A stretch of DNA of 64,000 nucleotides from JBBQFI01 sp038321775 (GCA_038321775.1 JBBQFI010000002.1:402012-466011); one strand, 5' to 3'. Numbered from the stretch's first letter, positions 16,892 through 26,698 are shown. Made by a program: numbers and translations. Notes: generated by a model not told the origin, from the letters alone.

Positions 16892-19800
16892 TACGGTTTC
16901 GCCTCCGGATTTAACACACCCGCGTCATGGTCATGCCGGTACTTATGCGGCGGATGTTTTTCCTTCGGTCCTTCTTCGCCGCCAATACTTGCGACCGCGA
17001 TCCGGCGCGCATCGGGCATTTTCGGATTCGGATTGCGAATACGTGCGAGATAGCTGGTGCGCGTTTTCACATTTAAATATTCGAGCAACCGATAATTTCG
17101 GTCCTGCGCCTTCATCTTTGAGACCCGGCTTTCTGGATCGGCGATGTCGCCAAAAACAATCGCTTCGGTCGGACAAGCCTGAGCGCACGCGCTGGTAAAG
17201 GAATCGCGCGGAATCATCGTCTGATCGGAAGCGCCGGCGTGGACGTGCGCCGAGATTTTCGCTTCTTCGATGCGTTGCACACAAAATGTGCATTTCTCCA
17301 TCACGCCACGCATGCGCACGGTGACGTTCGGATTCTTCTGCATCTTGGTCACGTCGGGCGCGCCCTTATGCGTGAACGGTCCGAGGTACTCTTTATAAAT
17401 ACTAAACGCCCCCGCGATTTTCTTTTTGCCGATGGGCCGCTGATTGTAATCGAAGAAATTGAACCGGCGCACCTTGAACGGACAATTGTTCGCGCAATAC
17501 CGCGTGCCGATGCAGCGGTTGTAAGCCATGACATTGAGGCCGTCCTCGCTGTGCACCGTTGCGTTGACCGGGCAAACCGTTTCACACGGCGCGTTCTCGC
17601 AGTGCTGACACATCATCGGCTCATGCACCATTTCCGGATCGGCCGGATACTCGCGCTTGTCTTCATTGAACGGTTTGGCACTCGCGTAATAGCGATCGAT
17701 CCGGATCCAATGCATGGCGCGGCCGTGACTGACCTGAAGTTTGCCGACAATGGGAATGTTATTTTCGCTCTGGCATGCGATGACGCACGCACTGCAACCG
17801 GTGCAAACATTGAGATCCACCGCCATCCCCCACTGCTGTGGAGCGGTGAGAGGCGGATGACTGTAAATACTCGGCAAGCGCTCCGGAAGTTCGTCGTCGC
17901 CGGCAATTTTTTTCGCGAACTCGGGGTCTTCGCGATAATGCTCAATCGTCGCTTCGCGCACGAGACCACGGCCTTCGATGCTCCAATGATCCTGCGTGAT
18001 CGAGAGCGGATAAGTGCCGCCCACCTTCGTCACGGTCACGCTGTCGACCGCCTGGCCATCCGCGATGATGTAATGCGGATTCGACGGCGTGCGCAAAAGG
18101 TAAGCATTGAATCCTGCTTCGTCGCCCACCGGACCGGTTTGCGTGCGGCCGTAGCCTAACGAGATCGTAATCGAATTATCCGCGTGACCAGGTGAGACGA
18201 GCGACGCGATAACAAGCTCGCGTTTGATGGGATGATTTTTTTCGTCCGTGGCTTTTTCAGCGACGGTAATCCGGATCAAGTCGCCGTTCTCGACCTTGAG
18301 ATTTTTTGCGAACGCCGGACTCATGAGCGCGGCATTGTCCCAGGTGAGTTTCGTCACGGGATCGGGCATTTCCTGAAGCCAGCCGTTGTTGATGTAACGG
18401 CCGTCGTCCATCGCGTAACTGGCCACGAGCACAATCTCAGGCGACTTCGCCGTTGGCGGCGCCGTCGGAGACCAAAGTGTATGGGCCACGCCGCCAGCCG
18501 TGTTGCCGTTGAAGGTCGGTGGTTTGTCCCGAAGCTGAATGTGCGAAGCAAATCCGTCGTGCAAAAACTTCGACCACGCGGTTTGAAAATCACCCGGCGG
18601 TTTCGTCGCGCGAAATGTTTCCTGCACTAACTCCGGTCCTTCCACTTTTGGTTCGCCCAAAAGCGTGTGCATCACTTCGATTTCCGAAAGTCCACCGAAG
18701 AGCGGCAGTATCATCGGTTGAATCGCGAGATACGCGCCATCGGAAGTAAGCGCGTCACCCCACGATTCGAGATAATGCGCCATGGGCAGATGCCACTGGC
18801 TCGCGGCCGAAGTCGCGTCTTCGTAATAACCGAGACGCACGACCTCCGGCACTTTCTTCTGCAAGTCGAGCCAATCGACCGCTTGTTTCGTTTGCGGATC
18901 AATCGTTAGGGAACGCGGTGCATTATAAACTGGATCGCCGCCAAAAATGAAAAGCTGCTTCACCCGTCCCGCGGCCATTTCTCCCGCGAGCTGCAGAATG
19001 CTGTTCGTATTCGGATTGCGCGCGAATTCGCGGACGATCAGGGTCTTGCCCAAATTCTTGAGCGCGGAATTGATTCCGTAGACGAGCAATTGCACGACGA
19101 CCGGTTGCTGCGAACCGGCCATGACCAAACTCGCGCCCGGTTTCGACATGAGATCGTCCGCGGCCTCGCTCAACCATTTATCGTCAAAGTCGGCGCCCTC
19201 CGGCGCTTTCAATGTGGCGAGGACAGAAAATAAACCTTCATCTTTTGTCGCGGTCGCAATTTTTCCCGCCAGCGCGTGTGTGACTGCGGGGATCTGGCTC
19301 GCCGCGCAACGCAAGCGATGATCTGCCATCGCGCCGGTAAGAGTGAAACGATTTTCGACCACGTAGAGCCGGTTCATCGAGTCCTTCGCCTCTGCGACTC
19401 GACGACGCGATGCGAACGCACGCACAGACGCGAGATCGCCTTCGCCGCAACTCAGGAAATCGCTATCGAGCGTGAGGACGACATCCGCGCGCTCGAGTTG
19501 CGGCACAAGCGTCGTGTTATCGCCGAAACTGATCTGCGTTCCAAAATCCTGCGCGGGACTGAGCAGCGGATCGTGGACGCACCAGATCATCGACGGAAAT
19601 TTTTTCTCAATTTGCTGGCGCAAACGTTCGCGCGTCGGCGAATGCGTTTCCTCTACGATAAACGCGAGACCCGCGCCGCCATTCGCTGCCATCTTCCCGC
19701 CGAGATCCGTGAGATATTTTTCGAAACTCGCGCGATCGGAATTTTTCCCTTTTTCCAGAAACCGTTTTGATCGCGCCGGATCGTAAAGATCGAGAACGGA

Positions 19801-20226
19801 TGCCTGCGCATAAAGATCCGACGCTCCGCCGCTCGCGGGATGCAGTGGATTGCCGTCGACTTTGGTCGGCCGACCATCGTGCGTGGTCACGACGAGCGGA
19901 AGTGCGCCGTTCCGACGCGGCATCGCCGTCGCGTAAAACAGGGGCTTGCCTGGAATCGCCCATTCGGCGCTTTTCGTGAAGGGAACCAGATGCGCTTCCG
20001 GACGGCGACAACTCGTTAGGCCAAAACCGGCCAGGGCCATCGACGCGCCCATGTATTTCAAAAAGCTGCGCCGGGAAACGTCGTCACCTTCCATTTGCGC
20101 GGCGCCCGAAGGAAATTCGCGTTCGAGCCAGCCGCGGAATTCCGGCGTGTCGCTCAGCTCGCTCACACTGCGCCAATAGCGTTTGCCGGTCAGCGATTCG
20201 GATGGGTGTTCGAAAATTCGTTTCAT
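16891..20226 (-). CDS. actB: Alternative complex III, large iron-sulfur subunit ActB
   Basis: 1111 aa. A twin-arginine region (SRRSFLKYMG, residues 51-60) is displaced inside a long N-terminus, as is usual for ActB, and is followed by a molybdopterin-oxidoreductase-like domain without obvious cofactor ligands. The C-terminal ferredoxin-like domain has four cysteine groups: CTGCSACVIAC, CQHCENAPCETVC, CIGTRYCANNC and CTFCVQRI...CAQAC. These are expected to hold three 4Fe-4S clusters and one 3Fe-4S cluster. ATG 20226 overlaps the actA stop by 4 bases. It transfers electrons from quinol to the cytochromes of the complex. Confidence 0.95.
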   Translation of the reverse strand: MKRIFEHPSESLTGKRYWRSVSELSDTPEFRGWLEREFPSGAAQMEGDDVSRRSFLKYMGASMALAGFGLTSCRRPEAHLVPFTKSAEWAIPGKPLFYATAMPRRNGALPLVVTTHDGRPTKVDGNPLHPASGGASDLYAQASVLDLYDPARSKRFLEKGKNSDRASFEKYLTDLGGKMAANGGAGLAFIVEETHSPTRERLRQQIEKKFPSMIWCVHDPLLSPAQDFGTQISFGDNTTLVPQLERADVVLTLDSDFLSCGEGDLASVRAFASRRRVAEAKDSMNRLYVVENRFTLTGAMADHRLRCAASQIPAVTHALAGKIATATKDEGLFSVLATLKAPEGADFDDKWLSEAADDLMSKPGASLVMAGSQQPVVVQLLVYGINSALKNLGKTLIVREFARNPNTNSILQLAGEMAAGRVKQLFIFGGDPVYNAPRSLTIDPQTKQAVDWLDLQKKVPEVVRLGYYEDATSAASQWHLPMAHYLESWGDALTSDGAYLAIQPMILPLFGGLSEIEVMHTLLGEPKVEGPELVQETFRATKPPGDFQTAWSKFLHDGFASHIQLRDKPPTFNGNTAGGVAHTLWSPTAPPTAKSPEIVLVASYAMDDGRYINNGWLQEMPDPVTKLTWDNAALMSPAFAKNLKVENGDLIRITVAEKATDEKNHPIKRELVIASLVSPGHADNSITISLGYGRTQTGPVGDEAGFNAYLLRTPSNPHYIIADGQAVDSVTVTKVGGTYPLSITQDHWSIEGRGLVREATIEHYREDPEFAKKIAGDDELPERLPSIYSHPPLTAPQQWGMAVDLNVCTGCSACVIACQSENNIPIVGKLQVSHGRAMHWIRIDRYYASAKPFNEDKREYPADPEMVHEPMMCQHCENAPCETVCPVNATVHSEDGLNVMAYNRCIGTRYCANNCPFKVRRFNFFDYNQRPIGKKKIAGAFSIYKEYLGPFTHKGAPDVTKMQKNPNVTVRMRGVMEKCTFCVQRIEEAKISAHVHAGASDQTMIPRDSFTSACAQACPTEAIVFGDIADPESRVSKMKAQDRNYRLLEYLNVKTRTSYLARIRNPNPKMPDARRIAVASIGGEEGPKEKHPPHKYRHDHDAGVLNPEAKP

Positions 20227-20948
20227 CGATGGCACCCCTGGCAATTGAGCGGCGGTTTAACGTTCCAGCGTTCCTGCAAGGTTCGACCGATCTCCTGTTG
20301 CGTGAGCGTTTGTTTCTTCGAAAAATCTTCTTCTGCGTCTTTCGGCTGTCCGTACTTTGCGACGAATGTTGCCGGTTTCACATCGCCCGGTTTCCAATCG
20401 AGATTAAAAACCTGGTCGTCAGGCCGCAGGAAATTCTCGGGATGCCGATGACACTCCAAACACCACGCCATGCTGTGCGGTTTGGCGTGATACACCACCG
20501 CCATGTGGTTGACTTGCCCGTGACAACTCGCGCAGCTCACTCCACGATTCACATGGATCGAGTGATTAAAGTAAACGTAGTCGGGCGTGCGATGGAGTTG
20601 CACCCACTCGACCGGCTCACCCGATTTCCAACTCGCGCGCACCGGTTCCAGTTTCGGATTCTCCTTTTGCACCTGCGTGTGACAATTCATGCAGGTCTGC
20701 GTGTTTGGAATGTTCGAATGCGCCGCGACATCCACGAAGCTATGGCAATAACGGCAGTCCATCCCCAACTGCGAAACGTGAACGTCGTGCGGAAACGGCA
20801 CAGGTTGGATCGGTTGATAACCGACGCGCGTATATTTCGGCGTGACGTAATACCACGTCGCCGCGGTCAATCCACAAACGGAGACGATCGAGCAAATGGT
20901 GAGTTTGAGCGGCAGCCAATTCGTCCATTTGGGAAAAAAATTCGCCAT
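20223..20948 (-). CDS. actA: Alternative complex III, pentaheme cytochrome c subunit ActA
   Basis: 241 aa with an N-terminal membrane anchor (about 13-35) and five CxxCH heme motifs: CRYCH (65), CMNCH (86), CASCH (139), CLECH (163) and CQGCH (236). The fifth lies two residues before the C-terminus. It is first in the ACIII-cbb3 operon, whose promoter should lie in the divergent spacer 20949-21205. Confidence 0.95.
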   Translation of the reverse strand: MANFFPKWTNWLPLKLTICSIVSVCGLTAATWYYVTPKYTRVGYQPIQPVPFPHDVHVSQLGMDCRYCHSFVDVAAHSNIPNTQTCMNCHTQVQKENPKLEPVRASWKSGEPVEWVQLHRTPDYVYFNHSIHVNRGVSCASCHGQVNHMAVVYHAKPHSMAWCLECHRHPENFLRPDDQVFNLDWKPGDVKPATFVAKYGQPKDAEEDFSKKQTLTQQEIGRTLQERWNVKPPLNCQGCHR

Positions 20949-21205
20949 AACGAATCAGCGGACCGCTGCGGCAGCGGGCCAACATGGAAAAAATTGAGCG
21001 GCGCGATTAAACGAGTTCAAAAAGTCGGCAGGTTAAGGTTCGCTCGCACGTGTGCAGCGACGGGGCCAGTCTATAAATCGAAGCCACGATGGCAAAAGAA
21101 AATTCGTCGCGCATTTCCAATTCTTTTCGTAAAAAAACAGCGCCGGTTTTCACAATCGAACAGCCGGCAAAAGTGATAACGTCAAAACTTAGGCGGAGCG
21201 TCAAT

Positions 21206-22903
21206 GTGAAAGCGCGTTTTCTTCAAGTCGGCAGCACTCTTGTTTTTATTTTTCTCTCTCATACTTCGCGCATCCATGCCGCGGAGGATGTCGATCTGGT
21301 TCTCCTGAACGGAAATATTTACACGGTGAATGAGCGGCAGCCGCACGCCGACGCGATCGCGGTGCGAAAAGATCGGACTGTTTTTGTCGGCACCAATAAC
21401 GAAGCAAAAAAGTTGGCTGCGGAAAAAACACGCGTCATCGATCTGCACGGCGCGACGGTCGTTCCCGGAATGACGGATTCGCATTGCCACATCTTCGGCA
21501 TCGGCGAACGCGAGATGATTTTGAATCTTGAAGGAACAAACACGCGCGCAGATTTTCTTACCAAAGTAAAAAAGCGCGTCGCGCAGATAACCGCGGACAA
21601 ATGGATCACGGGTCGCGGTTGGATCGAAACTTTTTGGAAACCGGCAACATTTCCCACACGCCAGGAACTCGATAAAATCGCTCCGCACAATCCGGTTTTT
21701 CTCACGCGCGCCGATGGACACGCCGCAATCGCCAACAGCGCGGCGCTGCGAGTGGCGAAGATCGATCGCAACACGGCAAGTCCATTCGGTGGCGAAATTT
21801 TGAAAGACAAAACCGGTGAACCGACCGGCATGCTGCTCGACAACGCGCAGGATCTTGTCGAAAAAAATATTCCGAAACCGAGCGGGGCGGAACGCGACCA
21901 AGCGCTGTTGCTCGGCGTCCAACGCGAGATCGGGCTCGGCTGGTGCGAAATTCAAAACGCCGGCAGCGAACTTGCCGATCAGGCGGTCATGCGGCGCGCG
22001 TTCGAGGTGAACAAAATCAACCTGCGAATTTACAACGCAGCGTACGGGCCGGGCGAAGCGGCCAGGGCGTTGCTGAAAGATGGACCGACGCTTGACGCCT
22101 TCGATCACCACTTCACCCAGCGCACGATCAAAGTGATTTTCGACGGTGCGCTCGGTTCCCGCGGCGCGGCCTTGCTCGCGCCGTATTCGGACAAACCCGA
22201 TACCTCCGGTTATCTCACGCAGAAACCTGAAGAGTTATCGCCGATGTTCGAAGAGGCATTGCGTCGCGGCATTCAAGTGGAGACGCACGCCATTGGCGAT
22301 CGCGCGAACCGAACGATTCTCGATTTATACGAAAAAGCATTCGCGGCCGTTCCGCCTAACGAGCGAAAAATCCAAGCACCGCGCTGGCGCGTCGAGCACG
22401 CACAAATTTTAAGCGCACAAGATATCCCGCGCTTTGCCAAGCTGAATGTGATCGCGTCGATGCAACCATCCCACGCGATCAGCGATTTATTTTTCGCGCC
22501 GAGCCGTCTCGGAATGGAACGTCTCGCCGGCGCTTATGCCTGGAACAGTTTGCTCAAAACCGGCGCGATGATTTGCGGTGGTTCCGACGCGCCGGTCGAA
22601 CGCGGCGAACCAATGATTGAGTTTTACGCCGCTGTCGCGCGCAAAAGCGTGAAAGGTTTCACAGGCGAAGGCTGGCATCCGGAACAGGCCGTTTCGCGCG
22701 AAGATGCGCTGAAGATGTTTACGCTCTGGCCTGCTTATGCCGCCTTCGAGGAAAGCGAGAAAGGTTCCATCGAACTAAACAAGCTGGCCGACTTCACCAT
22801 CCTTTCGCAAGACATCATGAAAATCCCTGAGTCAAAAATTTTGCAGACTCATGCGGTAATGACCATTATCGGCGGCAAGATCGCGTTCGAAACGGGCCGA
22901 TAG
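21206..22903 (+). CDS. Secreted amidohydrolase (family 3, YtcJ-like)
   Basis: 565 aa from a GTG at 21206 preceded by AGGCGGAG at a good distance; this start gives a clean signal peptide ending ...RIHA-AE. A longer frame from ATG 21089 adds 39 unconvincing residues. The amidohydrolase fold is shown by PGMTDSHCHIFG (metal HxH), the VETHAIGDRAN region, WRVEHAQ and CGGSDAPVERGEPM. The family hydrolyses amide or urea-type bonds; the substrate is unknown. It converges on kamA; a hairpin array lies in the same frame just after the TAG stop. Confidence 0.9.
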   Translation: MKARFLQVGSTLVFIFLSHTSRIHAAEDVDLVLLNGNIYTVNERQPHADAIAVRKDRTVFVGTNNEAKKLAAEKTRVIDLHGATVVPGMTDSHCHIFGIGEREMILNLEGTNTRADFLTKVKKRVAQITADKWITGRGWIETFWKPATFPTRQELDKIAPHNPVFLTRADGHAAIANSAALRVAKIDRNTASPFGGEILKDKTGEPTGMLLDNAQDLVEKNIPKPSGAERDQALLLGVQREIGLGWCEIQNAGSELADQAVMRRAFEVNKINLRIYNAAYGPGEAARALLKDGPTLDAFDHHFTQRTIKVIFDGALGSRGAALLAPYSDKPDTSGYLTQKPEELSPMFEEALRRGIQVETHAIGDRANRTILDLYEKAFAAVPPNERKIQAPRWRVEHAQILSAQDIPRFAKLNVIASMQPSHAISDLFFAPSRLGMERLAGAYAWNSLLKTGAMICGGSDAPVERGEPMIEFYAAVARKSVKGFTGEGWHPEQAVSREDALKMFTLWPAYAAFEESEKGSIELNKLADFTILSQDIMKIPESKILQTHAVMTIIGGKIAFETGR

Positions 22904-22960
22904 CGATTTTGCGGCGCTGACCCGCGTTTGGCCGGCATTTCCGAAGCCTTGTCCGCTCCA

Positions 22961-23077
22961 AAGGAAGGTTTGTCCGGCGTGGACAAAGCTTTGGGAGCCG
23001 CAACCAAAGGTTTGTTCGGCTTGGACAAACCTTCCTTTGCCTCGGACAAAGGTTTGTTTGCGCCGCCTAAAGGTTAA
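22961..23077. repeat. Tandem short inverted repeats (TTTGTCC/GGACAAA family) between convergent genes
   Basis: Three successive hairpins share the same core. 22969-22987 is TTTGTCC-GGCGT-GGACAAA. 23009-23031 is GGTTTGTTC-GGCTT-GGACAAACC. 23034-23052 pairs CCTTTG with CAAAGG. The array sits between the stop of the amidohydrolase and the stop of kamA, so it could end transcription from both sides or be a REP-like element. Read in the amidohydrolase frame beyond its stop, it encodes a Lys/Gly/Leu-rich repeat tail. Confidence 0.75.
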
Positions 23078-23169
23078 TCTAAAACCGGTAAACCGTCTGG
23101 GAAACAGACATTTACGTCGTTTTCAGCGACTGAAGGCTCAAGTCTGGCCAACGGAAGCGAGCGGCGCGG

Positions 23170-24378
23170 CTAGGAATACAGATATTCGTCGTGGTACTCG
23201 CGCGCGGGCGCGAACTGCGCGGTGGGATCGCCCCCGGCTTCCGGATACTCGAAGATTTTGCCTTCGTAATTGCGGATGACGATCTTTTCGTTGTCGTGAT
23301 ACAGGATGTAACCGGGATTGATCGGTACCTTGCCGCCACCGCCCGGGGCGTCGATGACGAACTGTGGAACGCCGTACCCGGTGGTGTGACCGCGCAGGCC
23401 TTCGATAATTTCGATTCCTTTGGCCACGGATGTGCGCAGATGCGCCGAGCCGTTAATCAAGTCGCACTGGTATATATAATATGGCCGCACCCGGCACATG
23501 AGCAGTTTTTGCACGAGCGTTTTCATCGTCTCGAGATCGTCGTTTATGCCTTTGAGTAGGACGCTTTGATTGCCGAGCGGAATTCCGTGATTGGCCAGGC
23601 GCTCGAGCGCTTCTTTCACTTCGGTCGTCAGCTCGCGCGGATGATTGACGTGCACGCTCATCCAAAGCGGATGATATTTTTGCAGCATCGCACAAAGCGC
23701 GGGCGTAATGCGTTGTGGCAGGAAAATCGGCACGCGCGTGCCGATGCGCAGAAATTCGATGTGCGGAATCGCTCGCAGCCGGCTCAGGATTTTCTCCAGC
23801 TTATCGTCACTGAAAAGCAAGGCGTCGCCGCCGGAAAGCAGAACGTCACGCACTTCGGTGTGTTCTTCGAGATAACGAAATGCTTCCTCGAAATTCGTGT
23901 GCAGTTCCTGTTCGCCCACCCCGCTGACGACACGGCTGCGCGTGCAGTAACGGCAATAACTCGCGCAACGATCCGTGACCAAAAACAAAACGCGATCCGG
24001 ATATCGATGCACCAAACCCGGAACCGGCATGTGCGAATCTTCCCCGCAGGGATCGGCCATGTCATAGGGCGAGGTCCAGCTTTCCTCGACCCGCGGAATG
24101 ACCTGGCGCCGAATCGGACAATCCGGATTATCGCGCTCGATCAGATTAAAAAAATGCGGCGTGACCGCGAGCGCGAGTTTCGTTCCGGAAAGGATAACGC
24201 CGTTGCGCTCTTCGTCCGAAAGTTCGAGATGTTGTTCGAGTTGAGCGAGCGAAGTGACCCGATTCTTCAGCTGCCATTTCCAATCGTTCCAGAGTTCGGA
24301 CGGGACGTCGGGCCAATAGCCCGGCACATGCGAGACGAACTCTTTTCCATCCTTTTTGCCGACGGCAAGAGTAACCAT
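23170..24378 (-). CDS. kamA: Lysine 2,3-aminomutase-type radical SAM enzyme
   Basis: 402 aa. The radical SAM cluster motif is CASYCRYC (C138, C142, C145). A PLP-dependent domain follows, with the GGDALL motif and the C-terminal DAPGGGGKVPINPGY region typical of KamA. It interconverts L-lysine and beta-lysine, used in osmolyte synthesis or lysine breakdown. ATG 24378 is preferred because the upstream extension is antisense to the next gene's leader. The shorter EpmB (an EF-P modifying paralogue) is less likely given the length and C-terminus. Confidence 0.88.
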   Translation of the reverse strand: MVTLAVGKKDGKEFVSHVPGYWPDVPSELWNDWKWQLKNRVTSLAQLEQHLELSDEERNGVILSGTKLALAVTPHFFNLIERDNPDCPIRRQVIPRVEESWTSPYDMADPCGEDSHMPVPGLVHRYPDRVLFLVTDRCASYCRYCTRSRVVSGVGEQELHTNFEEAFRYLEEHTEVRDVLLSGGDALLFSDDKLEKILSRLRAIPHIEFLRIGTRVPIFLPQRITPALCAMLQKYHPLWMSVHVNHPRELTTEVKEALERLANHGIPLGNQSVLLKGINDDLETMKTLVQKLLMCRVRPYYIYQCDLINGSAHLRTSVAKGIEIIEGLRGHTTGYGVPQFVIDAPGGGGKVPINPGYILYHDNEKIVIRNYEGKIFEYPEAGGDPTAQFAPAREYHDEYLYS

Positions 24379-24547
24379 TTTCAATTGAGAACGGAAGGTT
24401 AAGACGGTTAACAATCGTGTCAACGAGGGCACTTCCGCGTGCGCGACGCACCTCGTTTGGCACAATTCGCCGCCGCCAATTTGCCCGGCACGGGTGCGCT
24501 CTCTACAATTGAACGGGCGCGCAGGCCGCCTGTCCAAAACCGAACTG

Positions 24548-26017
24548 ATGCGTCGAATTTTTCTGCTGCTGTTTTTTGTCGTATGCGCTTCGTTTCGTGG
24601 CGCGCCGCTGACTACGCCCGCCCCGACCTCAACCGTTCCGGCCGCGGCGGCCGCTGCCGGCAAAGATGTCGTGCACCAGCTCAACAGTGCGTTTACCAAA
24701 GTTTTCGAGATCGTGGCCCCGAGCGTAGTCATCATCGAAGTGACGAAGAAAAGCGACGGCAGCGACGCTTCCTCGCTCGACGATCTGTTTTTCCAGAATC
24801 AACCGGACGAAAATAATCCGCACCCGAATCCCCGTGGGTTACCGCCGCTGCAAAGCGAAGGCTCGGGATTCATCATAAGGCAGGACGGCTTCATCTTTAC
24901 GAACGATCACGTGCTCGACGCGGCGGATCGCATCGACGTGAAGTTACACGACGGCCGCGAATTCCAGGCAAAAATCATCGGGCGCGATGAGAAGACAGAT
25001 ATCGCGGTGATTAAGATCGAGGCGACCAATCTGCCGGTCGCGCATTTCGGCGATAGCGATCAGGTGCAGGTGGGACAATTTGCTTTCGCGATCGGGGCGC
25101 CGTTTAAGCTCGATTACACTTTTACCGCCGGCGTGATCAGCGGCAAAGGTCGGAGCAAATTGCTCGATAACGTCGGATATTCGATCTCGGATTATTTACA
25201 AACCGACGCGTCGATCAATCCCGGGAATAGCGGCGGTCCGCTTTGCGATATCGATGGGAAAGTCATCGGCATGAATACGCTGATCAACGGGCTCAATCGC
25301 GGCCTCGGTTTTGCCATTCCGAGCAATTTGGTCAACGAAGTTGGCGAGCAATTAGCCGCGGGCCACAAAATCGTTCGGCCGTGGCTGGGCATTCGCATCG
25401 AAACGCTGGGCGATGATTCTTCCATCCGCGATTTATTTAAGGGAATCGATCGCGGCGTCGTCGTGCGCACGATCGAGGCCGATGCGCCTGCTTATAAAAG
25501 CGACCTGCGCCCGTTCGATGTCATCACGCAGGTCGATGGCGTGGCGGTGGCGACGGACACGCAATTGCAGCGTGAGATTTTGAAAAAAAAGATCGGGCAA
25601 GCGGTCGAGCTGACGGTTTGGCGAAAAGGACAGACCATAAAAATTCCGGTGACGGCAGCGGAGTTACCCAATCAGGTGGCAGCCGCACCTAACGAGTCAA
25701 GTCCGGCGCCTGCACTAAAATCGGCAGACGCGAACAAGTTCGGTCTCCAGGTTCAGGAATTAACCAAGGAAGTGGCGAGCCGATTGAAACTGGACGTTCA
25801 ACAGGGAGTGATCGTGACGGACGTGGAAGAAAATAGTATCGCCGCCGGGCAGGATGTTCAGCGCGAAGATGTGATCACGGAAGTGGATGGAAAACCGATT
25901 CCGACCGTGGCGTCCTTTCGCGACGCGCTGAACAAATCGGATCCGCGCCGCGGTATTTTGCTTTATCTCGATCGCAAAGGCGCCAAAACCTTCGCGGTCT
26001 TAAAGGCAAGTAGCTAG
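24548..26017 (+). CDS. Deg/HtrA-family periplasmic serine protease with two PDZ domains
   Basis: 489 aa. A signal peptide (MRRIFLLLFFVVCASFRGA) and an Ala/Pro linker precede a trypsin-like domain with triad H121 (FTNDHVL), D151 (KTDIAVI) and S228 (NPGNSGGPL). PDZ1 spans about 285-375 and PDZ2 about 400-489. This layout is that of DegP/DegQ/MucD proteins, which degrade or hold misfolded envelope proteins. ATG 24548 is chosen for the signal peptide. The gene diverges from kamA. A decamer copy with one mismatch (25688-25696) lies in the inter-PDZ linker. Confidence 0.93.
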   Translation: MRRIFLLLFFVVCASFRGAPLTTPAPTSTVPAAAAAAGKDVVHQLNSAFTKVFEIVAPSVVIIEVTKKSDGSDASSLDDLFFQNQPDENNPHPNPRGLPPLQSEGSGFIIRQDGFIFTNDHVLDAADRIDVKLHDGREFQAKIIGRDEKTDIAVIKIEATNLPVAHFGDSDQVQVGQFAFAIGAPFKLDYTFTAGVISGKGRSKLLDNVGYSISDYLQTDASINPGNSGGPLCDIDGKVIGMNTLINGLNRGLGFAIPSNLVNEVGEQLAAGHKIVRPWLGIRIETLGDDSSIRDLFKGIDRGVVVRTIEADAPAYKSDLRPFDVITQVDGVAVATDTQLQREILKKKIGQAVELTVWRKGQTIKIPVTAAELPNQVAAAPNESSPAPALKSADANKFGLQVQELTKEVASRLKLDVQQGVIVTDVEENSIAAGQDVQREDVITEVDGKPIPTVASFRDALNKSDPRRGILLYLDRKGAKTFAVLKASS

Positions 26018-26039
26018 TCAGCTACAACGCTCTTCCCTC

Positions 26040-26081
26040 ATGCCTTTAAAGGCATAAACAGTCATTCGCGCAGAAGCGCGA
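26040..26081. terminator. Two inverted repeats after the Deg protease gene, probable terminator
   Basis: ATGCCTTTAAAGGCAT (26040-26055) is a perfect 16-base palindrome, followed by TCGCGC-AGAA-GCGCGA (26066-26081). They lie between convergent genes. No long T-run follows, so the terminator reading is tentative. Confidence 0.5.
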
Positions 26082-26120
26082 GAGTCGAAAATCGGAAGCC
26101 TGTCTTCGCGGGATTCGCGC

Positions 26121-26336
26121 TCAGACCGCGCGCTTACCCGAAACGAGCATGATAATTCCGCCCACGATACAAACGCCGCCTACGATGGGGCCGATCGGAA
26201 CTGGATGTTCCTCGTGTTTGTTAATCTCCAGTGGGCCCAGTTTCGCCACGTTTTCTTTGGTGGTAAAGCTGGTGTAGCCGCCATACGCGAGCATGACGAT
26301 GCCGATGACAACAAGAATGATTCCGGCTATTTTCAT
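26121..26336 (-). CDS. Small membrane protein, DUF3185-like
   Basis: 71 aa with two transmembrane helices (about 3-24 and 47-66) separated by a polar loop (TTKENVAKLGPLEINKHEEH). The pattern MKIAGIILVVIGIVMLAYGGY...GGIIMLVSGKR is that of DUF3185 proteins. Function unknown; neighbours of this type are often stress-induced. The next gene upstream is another tiny membrane protein. Confidence 0.75.
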   Translation of the reverse strand: MKIAGIILVVIGIVMLAYGGYTSFTTKENVAKLGPLEINKHEEHPVPIGPIVGGVCIVGGIIMLVSGKRAV

Positions 26337-26358
26337 AAGTTTTAAATTACCCGCTCGA

Positions 26359-26508
26359 CTAGAGGGCCCGTCTACCTTGGATCAGATTGATGATGAGGAT
26401 CACAACCGCGATCACAAGCAGAATATGAATGAAGCCACCCATCGTGTAAGAGCTAACCAGGCCTAAGAGCCAGAGCACGAGTAGAATCACAAAGATTGTC
26501 CAGAGCAT
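26359..26508 (-). CDS. Tiny hydrophobic membrane protein (lmo0937-like)
   Basis: 49 aa: MLWTIFVILLVLWLLGLVSS, then a GG-containing turn and a second helix ending IINLIQGRRAL. ATG 26508 has AAGGAA upstream, a good ribosome-binding site, so the much longer frame upstream is not used. It resembles the lmo0937 family of 45-55 residue membrane proteins, often stress-responsive. It is probably co-transcribed with the DUF3185-like gene 22 bases downstream. Confidence 0.78.
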   Translation of the reverse strand: MLWTIFVILLVLWLLGLVSSYTMGGFIHILLVIAVVILIINLIQGRRAL

Positions 26509-26698
26509 AGTATTCCTTGGGTTGTGGTTGGTTGGAGTTTCTTTGTCATCGTGTCCGGATAGCACGTTGCGCTTATCGATGTGCAACAATTTTGAAATTC
26601 CCAAACCTCCAGATATTTGCGGAATCTCGAACAAATTACTGGTAGCTCGACTAAAAACCGCATAGAACCGGTCTTCAATCTGGAAAATTCCAACGGTC

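Noticed and set aside
22961..23077. CRISPR array
   Set aside because: Repeats are short imperfect palindromes without regular spacers, and no cas genes are near.
23170..24735. Longer N-terminus for lysine 2,3-aminomutase
   Set aside because: The extra 119 residues are antisense to the Deg protease leader and start; family starts fit ATG 24378.
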